From positions 1 through 64,000 of the forward strand of contig NZ_JASTWE010000017.1 in NCBI RefSeq assembly GCF_030282845.1: a stretch of 64,000 nucleotides of DNA, given 5' to 3'. The stretch comes from Pseudodesulfovibrio pelocollis. GTDB taxonomy: Bacteria > Desulfobacterota > Desulfovibrionia > Desulfovibrionales > Desulfovibrionaceae. Positions 18,130 to 25,163 of the stretch are shown one piece after another (position 1 is the first letter of the stretch; each line of letters starts with the position of its first letter). Both the position numbers and the translations under genes were made by a program. A model generated the notes under the pieces. That model was not told the origin of the DNA. It did no database searches and saw only the letters and a program-made list of their open reading frames with translations.

Positions 18130-18501
18130 CTACCTGCGGACGATCTCCTCGGCTTCTTGGCGCGGCGGGGGTGAAGCCGGTGGCTTGGCCAAGCTCCTCT
18201 CGGCCTTGATAATCCTATAAATTGTCTGCCTTGACAGGTTGTATTTGTGGGACAGTTCTTGGGTGTTTTCCCCATTGAACTCCATGGCGATCTGCCTGTT
18301 TCTGGCCTCAATACGACCAAGCTTGTTCATCGGTATGTAGAGAATCTGACCACCCCAGTCTTCGGCCAGATAGTTGGCGATAGTGGTACCCAGTTCTTCA
18401 GCCTCATCCTCATCCAGGCCAAAATTTTGAGCAGCGACATATGACACCTTGTCAGCGAGATCGTGGAGCAGTTCGGTAGCGATGTGCCTTTCATCTTTCA
18501 T
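18130..18501 (-). CDS. Mor-family transcription activator
   Basis: 123 residues. The central part matches the Mor/C activator family of Mu-like phages: ANYLAEDWGGQILYIPMNK (dimerisation region), then ARNRQIAMEFNGENTQELSHKYNLSRQTIYRIIKAER, a C-terminal helix-turn-helix. Mor turns on the middle promoter of phage Mu. Its gene overlaps the upstream 75-residue gene by 11 bp and ends only about 95 bp from the element terminus, so the usual downstream module is missing. Its target promoter, if any, is unknown. Confidence 0.88.
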   Translation of the reverse strand: MKDERHIATELLHDLADKVSYVAAQNFGLDEDEAEELGTTIANYLAEDWGGQILYIPMNKLGRIEARNRQIAMEFNGENTQELSHKYNLSRQTIYRIIKAERSLAKPPASPPPRQEAEEIVRR

Positions 18502-18718
18502 GGAGGTCTGTCCTTATAGTCGTAATTCTGTCCGCCTCCCTGAACCACCTTGGCTTACTGTCCAAACCTCTGATCACTCGCTGGCGTATTGCCCAGTCTT
18601 CCAAAGATTCGAGCTCCGGGTCATAGCTTTCGAAATCCAAGGCAAAATGGAACTCTCGATCGATGGCATCATTGATCATGGCTTGTGTGCACTCCTCCTT
18701 CGTTTCACAGAAATCCAT
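18491..18718 (-). CDS. Small hypothetical protein of the Mu-like element
   Basis: 75 residues, acidic, with no recognised domain (MDFCETKEECTQAMINDAIDREF ... WAIRQRVIRGLDSKPRWF). It overlaps the Mor-like gene by 11 bp, which suggests translational coupling. The 84-bp gap upstream contains two near-identical blocks on the minus strand (TTAAACGG and TTAAACCGG) that could be a promoter or binding site. The function is unknown. Confidence 0.6.
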   Translation of the reverse strand: MDFCETKEECTQAMINDAIDREFHFALDFESYDPELESLEDWAIRQRVIRGLDSKPRWFREADRITTIRTDLHER

Positions 18719-18802
18719 GGGGCAACCTGTCTGTCCTTTTTGAGGCGTAAAGCCGGTTTAAAATCCGTTTAACAGACCCTTCAAAAGCCAAACACGGGCA
18801 GA

Positions 18803-19198
18803 TTATTCCGCCTGCTGTGAGGCCTCTGTGATGTCCGTCTGCAAAAGGATCATGACCTTCTGGAGTTCAAAGACGGTCGCGCTTTCGAGTCTGTTGAGGC
18901 CAGTCAACCGCTCCAGCTTCATTGCCGCATAGTCCCATGACACAGGCTCTCCCCACGCCGCTCCCAGTTCCTTCAGGAGCAACTCCATGCGTTTCAGGAC
19001 CGGAACGGCTGGGTGGTTCGCGTCCTTCAGAGTGGCAGGCCTGCCATGCCTGTCTTTCCGAGCAGGCTTCTGCGGAGCACGCTGGCCGGGAACCACTTGG
19101 CTCAAGCGAGGAAAAGGAATGACAAGGCAGTTGTGTCCCTGCCTTGTCGATTCGCCTTTGCGGCAATGTTCTATGGGAAAGCGCAGAACGGTTTCCAT
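18803..19198 (-). CDS. Possible GemA/Gp16-like regulatory protein
   Basis: 131 residues. The C-terminal half (KRMELLLKELGAAWGEPVSWDYAAMKLERLTGLNRLESATVFELQKVMILLQ) resembles the C-terminal pattern of phage Mu GemA (DUF1018), a host-modulating early protein. The N-terminal half is basic and Pro-rich with no recognised family. AGGAG lies 7 bases before the ATG and the gene starts 10 bp after the MuB-like stop codon, so it belongs to the early operon. The family assignment is tentative. Confidence 0.5.
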   Translation of the reverse strand: METVLRFPIEHCRKGESTRQGHNCLVIPFPRLSQVVPGQRAPQKPARKDRHGRPATLKDANHPAVPVLKRMELLLKELGAAWGEPVSWDYAAMKLERLTGLNRLESATVFELQKVMILLQTDITEASQQAE

Positions 19199-19208
19199 GG
19201 CGTGGCTC

Positions 19209-20156
19209 CTAGAGTGTGCCGCCCAGGTCGGCCCAAGCCGTCTGAATGTGATCGAAGGTCATGCTCTGGCCGTCCTCGGTCATCATGCTGCTCATTTTCA
19301 GAACCTTGGTCAGGCCGCGCAGGGCTCCGGCCTGCTGGGCGATGGCCTTGCACAGCTCGTGGCTTTTGCGGCCCTTGATCTGCCATGCGGCCAGAAGCGC
19401 ATCCACGTCACCGGCTGTGGGGCTGCCGAGCTTGACCCGATACCCCACGCGGCTGAAAAGCTGCGCGAAGTGAGCCTGACGGCTGCCGCCGGTGATCCGG
19501 GTGTACACGCTCTCGTTCCCCATGAGCGCCACGCCAACGCCGGTGGCGTCATACACGCTGCGGATGGCCTCAAGGCTGCTCACAGGCAGGTGCTGCGCTT
19601 CGTCCACGATCAGGAGCCCGCTGGTCTGGGCGATGCGCCCGACAATGGCGTTCTCCGTCTTGATGGCGCTGGGCTGCGCCTCGGAAATTCCCACGGCAAA
19701 GGCGACACGTTCAAGGCATGCCGCCACGGTGTTCATGGCCGGACTCATCGTCGCCAGCCATACATTGGGATAGCTGTCCTGATAGTAGCGGGCCGTGCAC
19801 GTCTTGCCGACACCTGCACCGCCGTAGACCAGGGCCATGTCGCCTGCCCGCTGGGCGTATTTGAGGACGTTGACAATGTTCTTGGCCGTGGGCGTCGGCT
19901 CCCAATCCGGGACCGCGCACAACGCCCGTGTGTCGTTGCTTTCTTCCTGCACCGACATCAGCCACCGTTGCAACTCATCGGCAACGGCCTGATTGTCACC
20001 GGAGTACCTGCCGGAAAACCAAAGCGACAGCCGAGTGCTGCCTACCCCGGATTCCTTGGAAAGCTTGCTCTGGCTCATGTTCCGCCGCTTCATTTCTTCG
20101 CGCAGGGCCTCTTTCAGGCTGACATCGTCGCGCTGCTGTCTTTCCGCATCATTCAT
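19209..20156 (-). CDS. MuB-like AAA+ ATPase, target-DNA selector
   Basis: 315 residues. The N-terminal Cro-like helix-turn-helix (about 12-70, SLKEALREEMKRRNMSQSKLSKESGVGSTRLSLWFSG) precedes an AAA+ domain with Walker A GGAGVGKT (112-119) and Walker B LLIVDEAQHL (181-190), followed by the C-terminal helical domain typical of Mu B and TniB/TnsC-type proteins. In Mu the ATP-bound protein filaments on target DNA, activates the transposase and gives target immunity. It lies 20 bp downstream of the transposase gene. Confidence 0.92.
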   Translation of the reverse strand: MNDAERQQRDDVSLKEALREEMKRRNMSQSKLSKESGVGSTRLSLWFSGRYSGDNQAVADELQRWLMSVQEESNDTRALCAVPDWEPTPTAKNIVNVLKYAQRAGDMALVYGGAGVGKTCTARYYQDSYPNVWLATMSPAMNTVAACLERVAFAVGISEAQPSAIKTENAIVGRIAQTSGLLIVDEAQHLPVSSLEAIRSVYDATGVGVALMGNESVYTRITGGSRQAHFAQLFSRVGYRVKLGSPTAGDVDALLAAWQIKGRKSHELCKAIAQQAGALRGLTKVLKMSSMMTEDGQSMTFDHIQTAWADLGGTL

Positions 20157-20176
20157 AGTGTTCCTCCAAGCTATGA

Positions 20177-22144
20177 TTACGCTTCCTGGGCAAAGGGAAA
20201 GAATTCCTCTTCACCCATTTCATCAATTCTCTTCTGCCAGTTGCTTCTGAAGGCGCTGGCCTTGGAGGGATCGACCTTGTGGGAAAGGCGTTCCTCCACT
20301 TCCACCTGGGAAAGCACCGTGGTGCTTGTATGCGCGGTCGGATGAGGGGCGGCGGCATGCGAAATGTTGAACTGCCTATATTCCAGGTCGGTCATGCGCG
20401 TGGCGACCTTGGAGGCCTGCTTGATCATCTTGTGGCGCTGACGCTTCAGGCGGCTATGCTCTCTCGCCTCGTCCTTGTCGTTGAACGCGACCACAGGCAT
20501 CCAGTCGGCGGTGCCAAGGCGTTCGCCGTCGAGATTGTAAATCTCGACCTGCTCGGAAAGGTTCTTGGGATTGAAGACCACCGCGACCTTCTCCCCATGC
20601 TCAACGGTGTCGAAATTCAAGGAGTAGCGGTGCTTGGCATCGCCCTTGCCGGCATTGATACGAACCGAGCCCTTGGAGACCGTGGCCACTTCCTGATCGC
20701 ACAGCAGCATGCGGAGCAGTTGCTTCGAAGGCTTGCGGGCAGGCGATTTCTCGAAGCTCTCTGCGTAGATTTCGTTGTAGCTTCTGCCTTCGCAGCCTCG
20801 GCCAGTGCGCCCCTTCATGCCGTTGAACTCGGCTACCACGTGCTCCAGAATCTCCTTGAATTCGTCGTAGGGAATAGCCGTGGCCTTGGAGTGACCGCGA
20901 TTCTTCAAGGTCGGCCATGTGCGCATGAGGCCGTGCAGACCGCTCTTGCCCTGGAACGCCCGCTCAATGGGCTTGACGCCGGGATTGCTCATTTCCTGGT
21001 CGGGATTGGTGAAGTGGACCATGACACCGGCATGCTGCAAAAGCCCAACCGGGTCGAAGGGGCTGACCTTGAACCGGTGGCGATGACGTGCCTTGCCGGT
21101 CAGAGCCTTGTTCGCAGCCGCCATGGTGTTGTCAATCCACAGGTCTGTCGGCAGCGTGTGCTTCAGCAGGTTGTACATGGCAAGCCGGAACATGTCGGCG
21201 TTCTCGGTCTTGGCCACTTCCCAGCTCAAAATCTTGCTTGAATACAAGTCCTGCATGAACCAGACGCTTGTCTGGTTCGATATCTCGCCGTCCCCGTAGT
21301 CCACATAGATGGAGTCAAATTTCAGGGCGTCACCATTGACTTCCCGGCCCGCAACGAAATGTTCGCGCGAACGTTCCTGATCCGGGTGGAGGCCGCGCAG
21401 GTCGCCGGTGCGCAGATAATAGATCACGGCCCAGCCGACCTCGCGCTTCATGCGGCGGCTCAATGTCTTTTGAGACGGGATTTCCCAGGAAAATTCTTCC
21501 GCCAAGCGGCTTAACCTGCGGTAGGAAAGGGCGAAGGATGGCTGTTCCTTGCGAAGGTAGTCCTTCTTCAGCCACTCCCAGGCGGTTTCATCGCATGGGG
21601 CATACGTCACGCGGCCCCTGTAGTTGTCAACCAAGAAAGGCAGCCAGTCCTTGTTGTCTATGTCTTTCACTCCGCGCTTCCCGTCGCGCCCATAGTACCA
21701 ATTGATCAAGTTGTGGATATTCTCGCCGCTTTCCTCGGCCACAACCTTGAACGCATTGGTTATGTTCATGCCAGCGCAATGCAGCTTCCAAACCTTCTGA
21801 AGCAGGTCGCACTTATAGCCAGCTTTTTCTTTTGCCTTGGTAGACTTGCGGGCAAATTCATCCCACGCGGCATCAATGAGGGCCTGCTCATGGACTGGCG
21901 TATTGCCGCCCGCAGGCCGGGGGGAGTGTCCAGCCTCCTCGCACAGAGCCACGGCGACTTCATTCCGGGAGCGTTCGTCCATGGAGGAATACCGCCACTC
22001 CTTGCCCCCGCCGCGACCTCCGGCGGCTTGGCCTGCCCAGGCCCCCTTGTCTGCACGCTTCAAGACCGCTGTGCGGGAAATGCCCAGCAGTCTCGCTATT
22101 TCAGCGGTCTTGAAGCTTTGGTTGTGCAGACGGGTCAGGTCCAT
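20177..22144 (-). CDS. MuA-like DDE transposase
   Basis: 655 residues, close to Mu A (663). The N-terminus (1-35) has a helix-turn-helix (FKTAEIARLLGISRTAVLKRAD), and a second DNA-binding region lies up to about 245. The catalytic core (about 265-450) aligns by eye with Mu A: first Asp in NGDALKF (272), second in LWIDNTMAAANKALTG (338), Glu in KPIERAFQG (394). All three acidic residues are present, so it is probably active. A beta-barrel and a basic C-terminal segment (EHSRLKRQRHKMIKQASK) follow, the latter suitable for contacting the MuB partner. It cuts the 3' ends of the element and joins them to target DNA. Confidence 0.95.
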   Translation of the reverse strand: MDLTRLHNQSFKTAEIARLLGISRTAVLKRADKGAWAGQAAGGRGGGKEWRYSSMDERSRNEVAVALCEEAGHSPRPAGGNTPVHEQALIDAAWDEFARKSTKAKEKAGYKCDLLQKVWKLHCAGMNITNAFKVVAEESGENIHNLINWYYGRDGKRGVKDIDNKDWLPFLVDNYRGRVTYAPCDETAWEWLKKDYLRKEQPSFALSYRRLSRLAEEFSWEIPSQKTLSRRMKREVGWAVIYYLRTGDLRGLHPDQERSREHFVAGREVNGDALKFDSIYVDYGDGEISNQTSVWFMQDLYSSKILSWEVAKTENADMFRLAMYNLLKHTLPTDLWIDNTMAAANKALTGKARHRHRFKVSPFDPVGLLQHAGVMVHFTNPDQEMSNPGVKPIERAFQGKSGLHGLMRTWPTLKNRGHSKATAIPYDEFKEILEHVVAEFNGMKGRTGRGCEGRSYNEIYAESFEKSPARKPSKQLLRMLLCDQEVATVSKGSVRINAGKGDAKHRYSLNFDTVEHGEKVAVVFNPKNLSEQVEIYNLDGERLGTADWMPVVAFNDKDEAREHSRLKRQRHKMIKQASKVATRMTDLEYRQFNISHAAAPHPTAHTSTTVLSQVEVEERLSHKVDPSKASAFRSNWQKRIDEMGEEEFFPFAQEA

Positions 22145-22151
22145 GGATCAC

Positions 22152-22784
22152 CTAATGCGAAACGGTGTCGGCAGGGTTGATGGCGTGGTCGGCTTCAGGA
22201 AGAAGCCGTTCGGGATAAACGCTGAAATGGTGCAGGAGGATGGCGAAACGGACATCCTGCCCCTGCCTGATGAACAGGTCCAGCCGGTCAGAGCAGACAA
22301 CCGTGAGCAGGTCGAAAAGTTCCGCGACAGGAATCTGGTATGCGCTGGATATCGCGACAATCCCAGAGTTCAGATCAAGAGACAGGGACTGAACAACGTC
22401 CTCGACCATGGCAAACTGCCGGGTGCGGTACAACGCCTTGAAATGCTTTTCGTAATCTATGCCGAAGGCATGTCCGTTGATGGTGAGGATCGCGGCCCGG
22501 ACCTCTTCGGCCAGCGGGTATTCTTCCTCTTCCTGCCGGTAGTGTTCGGCGGCGATCTCCATGAGCCTCTTGGCCGGGATGGTCATGCCGTCCCAAAACG
22601 GCTCCGGGAATACGTTGCCCTCGTGGTCCGCGTAGTCGCGCTCCACCTCTGTCCACCCTTCCAGCCTCGCCAGCTTGCGGATGCCCTTGACCGACACGCC
22701 AAGCGTTTCGGCAAGCCATTCCGTGGTGAAGTAGGGATACGGAACCCGCTCCTCATCCGATAACAAAGTCAAACGGCTGCTCAT
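22152..22784 (-). CDS. Hypothetical protein of the Mu-like element with N-terminal HTH
   Basis: About 210 residues. The N-terminus (FTTEWLAETLGVSVKGIRKLARLEGWTEVERD) looks like a Mu-type winged-helix DNA-binding segment. The rest is helical and acidic with no recognised family. It ends 7 bp before the transposase start. A TTG at 22790 is possible, but GGAG is better spaced for the ATG at 22784. It may be an accessory DNA-binding protein of transposition or replication; this is inference from position. Confidence 0.6.
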   Translation of the reverse strand: MSSRLTLLSDEERVPYPYFTTEWLAETLGVSVKGIRKLARLEGWTEVERDYADHEGNVFPEPFWDGMTIPAKRLMEIAAEHYRQEEEEYPLAEEVRAAILTINGHAFGIDYEKHFKALYRTRQFAMVEDVVQSLSLDLNSGIVAISSAYQIPVAELFDLLTVVCSDRLDLFIRQGQDVRFAILLHHFSVYPERLLPEADHAINPADTVSH

Positions 22785-22786
22785 GA

Positions 22787-23281
22787 TCAACGTCTCCTTT
22801 TATGAGTGTCCACAAGCTCGCTCTCCAGCTTCCGCAACTGGCGCGTGCGCTCTTTGCTCTCAAACTTGGCTTTGCCGTATTCATAAAGCAGGGCTTCTTC
22901 AGGAGTGAGCAGCTTGCAGCCGTGAAACTCGGCAAGCAGCCCCAGGGGCGCGAAGTTGCCAATGGCCAGCATGAAGACCTCGACCGCCATGAGCGGCGGG
23001 ATATCGTCCGTGTCGTTGGGGGCAAGCCACTTGTCCAATATATTGGCGGTCAGAAGGCGGGTGCGGCCCGAGGTGATCTTGACGCCGCTTTGCCGGGCGA
23101 TCTCGTTCATGCGGTCAACTAGCTGGGCGCGGGAAAGATGGGGGGCGGCGGAAGCCAATGCCGATTGCATGCAGGCCTTCAGCGCGGCGGTCAGGCCGCC
23201 AACATGCATCAGCGCAGAGGAACAGGTCTTTTGGCTTCCGCCGCCTGATTCGGAAAAAAGTGAGAGCTGGTAGCTGCTCAT
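22787..23281 (-). CDS. Hypothetical protein of the Mu-like element
   Basis: About 164 residues, mostly helical (LTAALKACMQSALASAAPHLSRAQLVDRMNEIARQSGVKITSGRTRLLTANILDKWLAPND). The middle part resembles a short phage DNA-binding or regulatory domain, and the C-terminus is strongly basic (ERTRQLRKLESELVDTHKRRR). No named family recognised. A GTG at 23287 is an alternative start. It lies between the AlpA-like gene and the 210-residue protein in the early operon. Confidence 0.6.
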   Translation of the reverse strand: MSSYQLSLFSESGGGSQKTCSSALMHVGGLTAALKACMQSALASAAPHLSRAQLVDRMNEIARQSGVKITSGRTRLLTANILDKWLAPNDTDDIPPLMAVEVFMLAIGNFAPLGLLAEFHGCKLLTPEEALLYEYGKAKFESKERTRQLRKLESELVDTHKRRR

Positions 23282-23327
23282 GCCCACGCCCCCGCGTTGA
23301 GAGCGTGCGCGGCCTGGGCAAAGGCAT

Positions 23328-23416
23328 GGCGGTGGGAGCCGGAGAGGCCTGACGCGGACAACTTCGAGGCGGACGGAATCGAAGCTGTAAGGCTCGGCCT
23401 AGCGGCTCCCACCGCC
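23328..23416. other. Strongly structured 89-bp segment, candidate RNA element
   Basis: Three nested stems with nothing coding across them. The outer stem is a perfect 14 bp (GGCGGTGGGAGCCG at 23328-23341 with 23403-23416), the middle one 5 bp (AGGCC 23345-23349, GGCCT 23396-23400), and the inner one 9 of 10 bp (23358-23367 with 23379-23388, containing CTTCGA/TCGAAG). It sits in the 182-bp gap between two early genes of the element and would be transcribed from the minus strand. Confidence 0.5.
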
Positions 23417-23463
23417 AAATTCAATGAAATGTGTCCAGCGCTCTCGTGCATGGCCGTCCGCCC

Positions 23464-23712
23464 CTACAACTCCTGCTTCCCACGCGGGGCAAGCCGCTGC
23501 TCAAGCCAGAGGAGGAAGGACTCCTTCTCGTAGCCGACCTTGCGTCCCATCTTGAAGGACTGGGGGCCAAGGCCCTCCTTGTCCAACTTGATCAGGTTGC
23601 AGACGGTGAGCAGCCCGCCGGTAAGTTCCTCCACCCGCCTGCGGCAAAACAGCGGAGGCAGCTTTTCCTTGAGGGCAGCAAGCACACGGTCTTTGCAATA
23701 ATCCTGGCTCAT
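23464..23712 (-). CDS. AlpA/excisionase-like small DNA-binding protein
   Basis: 82 residues. The pattern CRRRVEELTGGLLTVCNLIKLDKEGLGPQSFKMGRKVGYEKESFLLWLEQRL is that of AlpA-like helix-turn-helix proteins, which bind phage or plasmid control regions. By position (first early gene, divergent from the repressor) it is the counterpart of Mu Ner, although the sequence family differs. The ATG at 23712 faces the dyad at 23737-23792. Confidence 0.7.
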   Translation of the reverse strand: MSQDYCKDRVLAALKEKLPPLFCRRRVEELTGGLLTVCNLIKLDKEGLGPQSFKMGRKVGYEKESFLLWLEQRLAPRGKQEL

Positions 23713-23736
23713 GAAGTCCGCCGTGGATCAGGTTTT

Positions 23737-23792
23737 GCCCAGTCAGCCTAGCCCGGATGCCCGTTGCGCCCGAACTAGGCCGTTGACTGGGC
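23737..23792. promoter_or_regulatory. Two-tier dyad, candidate operator of the early promoter
   Basis: GCCCAGTCA (23737-23745) and GCCTAG (23746-23751) are mirrored exactly by CTAGGC (23775-23780) and TGACTGGGC (23784-23792). It lies in the roughly 200-bp divergent region between the AlpA-like gene and the repressor gene, where Mu-type operators are found. Confidence 0.5.
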
Positions 23793-23913
23793 GGGGAGAG
23801 GCGGATAGGGTTTGTTCCAAGAATACAGTGGATCAGCCTCTTTTGGTTAGCTTTGAACCGATTTTGGGAAATTGTCAACCGATTATGATTATTTTCTCAA
23901 ATATGGATATGTC

Positions 23914-24390
23914 ATGTTCGAGACAATCGACTTGGTTTCTCTTGGAAAACGAATAAAGAAGCTCCGAGGCAAAGAGTCTCGAAGTAGCTTTGCCGAAAGT
24001 TTTTTTGTCGCGCCGAGTTCGTTAGCCCGCTGGGAGGCCGGAGAGAGCCAGCCTGATATTAGCTTCTTGATTCGTTTGGTGGGCTTTTACAACATTACGC
24101 TCGAATGGCTAATGACAGGAAAAGATGGGTTGCTAGAGGACGAGGCCAAGGGCAAGAGAGTTCCTGGCGAAGCACAATTTCGCTACTTAGATGACGAACA
24201 AAGAAAAACCAAAAACGAGAAACTTCCTAGCCAAGACAACTGTGTCTCTTTTGCTGCATATCGCGAGATAGAATGTGAATTGCGCGACCTCTACAAGGAA
24301 AACGCACGGCTTCTTAGGGAGAACTCTGACCTGAAGGTAGAAAACGAGCGACTATCTCATCAAGTTGCACAGGCATCAGATAAATCCTAG
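23914..24390 (+). CDS. XRE-family phage-type repressor
   Basis: About 158 residues. An N-terminal XRE helix-turn-helix (LGKRIKKLRGKESRSSFAESFFVAPSSLARWEAGESQPDISFLIRLVGFYNITLEWLMTG) is followed by a linker and a C-terminal coiled coil (YREIECELRDLYKENARLLRENSDLKVENERLSHQVAQ) for oligomerisation. No S24 peptidase domain is present, so self-cleavage in an SOS response is unlikely. It is transcribed opposite to the early genes, as for the c repressor of Mu. The gene is unusually AT-rich. The start is uncertain: ATG at 23914 or TTG at 23872, neither with a clear ribosome site. Confidence 0.85.
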   Translation: MFETIDLVSLGKRIKKLRGKESRSSFAESFFVAPSSLARWEAGESQPDISFLIRLVGFYNITLEWLMTGKDGLLEDEAKGKRVPGEAQFRYLDDEQRKTKNEKLPSQDNCVSFAAYREIECELRDLYKENARLLRENSDLKVENERLSHQVAQASDKS

Positions 24391-24565
24391 TAGATATGAT
24401 TAGGTCTGTACATTAACTTTGACACTACAGTATGTTGCTGTACTATCTTTTGCTGGTTGCGACACGGTGATGAATCTCCCGGCCGTAACACGGCGCTTGC
24501 GCCGGAGTGCTATGCGGGGTTTCCGGACTCAGTCCGGGCAGGGAGGCCCCGTCAACCAACTCCTC

Positions 24566-24591
24566 ATGAGCCCCGCTTCGGCGGGGCTCAT
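24566..24591 (+). terminator. Terminator-like hairpin after the repressor gene
   Basis: An 11-bp perfect stem ATGAGCCCCGC / GCGGGGCTCAT with a stable TTCG tetraloop, followed by CCCTTT. The short T-run makes termination moderate. Confidence 0.6.
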
Positions 24592-24796
24592 CCCTTTCGG
24601 CCATGGCATAAGGTAATGGTTGCCAGCCCTGGTGGAGCCCTCCAAAACTGGTTAACAGTTCAAGGGCAGACATTCACCGGCCAGCCGCCCCGGCACCCAC
24701 AACCCCCAAAGCCCGGCCCGACCAAAAGCCACGGCTAATCAACCTTTAAACGCCCCGTAACGGCTCCATCAATGATCATTCACAGGTTGACAAAGA

Positions 24797-24815
24797 TTTG
24801 CAAACCAAGTGACCC
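24797..24815 (-). repeat. Internal transposase end site, repressor-side terminus
   Basis: On the minus strand it reads GGGTCACTTGGTTTGCAAA and matches the site at 18064-18082 at 18 of 19 positions. It lies about 180 bp inside the terminus. The wide spacing from the terminal site is like the L1-L2 arrangement of phage Mu. Confidence 0.75.
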
Positions 24816-24967
24816 AACGCCCAATTCCGATGTGGTTTACAAAACTTTTGAAGACTCATTGTCCTGCCCCTCAACCCAAAACGCCACCACCCCGAAAACC
24901 ATGCGCCACAACGGTTCCCATCCCACTATGTCTCGGATAGATTCGCTTCATCCCGGTTCACAGTTCA

Positions 24968-24992
24968 TTAGTAAACCTTGTGTCCCTTAGCA
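24968..24992 (-). repeat. Terminal transposase end site, repressor-side terminus
   Basis: On the minus strand it reads TGCTAA then GGGACACAAGGTTTACTAA, a divergent copy of the end-site consensus. It begins with TGCTA like the other end and abuts the TCTGGAC repeat. Confidence 0.75.
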
Positions 24993-24999
24993 TCTGGAC
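24993..24999 (+). repeat. Target-site duplication, right copy
   Basis: TCTGGAC directly after the terminal TAGCA. It is identical to 18028-18034. Deleting the element and one copy would restore a continuous chromosomal sequence. Confidence 0.8.
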
Positions 25000-25051
25000 G
25001 GCGTAGCGTTACGGAGGCATGGCCTCGGACCATTTCCCGCAAAACAGGGAA

Positions 25052-25067
25052 ATCCGTTTTTTCGGAT
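25052..25067. promoter_or_regulatory. Upstream palindrome 1, candidate activator site
   Basis: ATCCG-T6-CGGAT, about 200 bp upstream of the sigma-54-type promoter. The same TCCG-T6-CGGA core recurs at 25164. Probable binding site of the response regulator encoded at 16050. Confidence 0.6.
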
Positions 25068-25163
25068 GGATGCTGTTGTTGTATTTTTTCCGCAAATGGC
25101 TATTGTATGAGAGTAGAGCCACCTTCAGGCGCGGCCATCTCCGGTTTCGACCCTGGCAGGAGA

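Larger units (their letters stand above)
18035..24992. mobile_element. Mu-like transposable element without virion genes
   Basis: The element is 6958 bp. Its termini are inverted copies (5'-TGCTAGCGGACAC at one end, TGCTAAGGGACAC at the other), flanked by TCTGGAC repeats. Read from 24992 towards 18035 it carries a divergent repressor, an AlpA-like protein, two unknown proteins, a MuA-like transposase, a MuB-like ATPase, a GemA-like protein, a short unknown protein and a Mor-like activator. This is the early-to-middle order of phage Mu and its relatives. Head, tail, portal, lysis and modification genes are absent. The repressor gene is clearly more AT-rich than the chromosome around it. Either a native transposon or a Mu-like prophage shrunk by internal deletion. 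Confidence 0.9.
24391..24992. other. 602-bp non-coding end of the Mu-like element
   Basis: I see no convincing gene here. It holds the terminator of the repressor transcript at 24566-24591 and transposase-type sites near 24797 and 24968. In between is CCAAAACTGGTTAACAGTTC (about 24643), which echoes the TCTGGTTAAC block next to the end sites at the other terminus, and TGTGGTTTACAAAAC near 24831, a possible further site in the opposite orientation. Confidence 0.6.

Noticed and set aside
18130-24390. Considered a Tn7- or Tn5053-type transposon because of the DDE transposase plus AAA+ ATPase pair
   Set aside because: The transposase aligns best with Mu A around the DDE residues, and the Mor-like, GemA-like and divergent repressor genes are Mu-type; no TnsA, TnsD/TniQ or resolvase gene is present.
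24500-24600. Considered a tRNA-like or CRISPR-like element because of GCTTCGGC loops
   Set aside because: Only a single terminator hairpin with a TTCG loop; no acceptor stem, CCA end or repeated spacer units.
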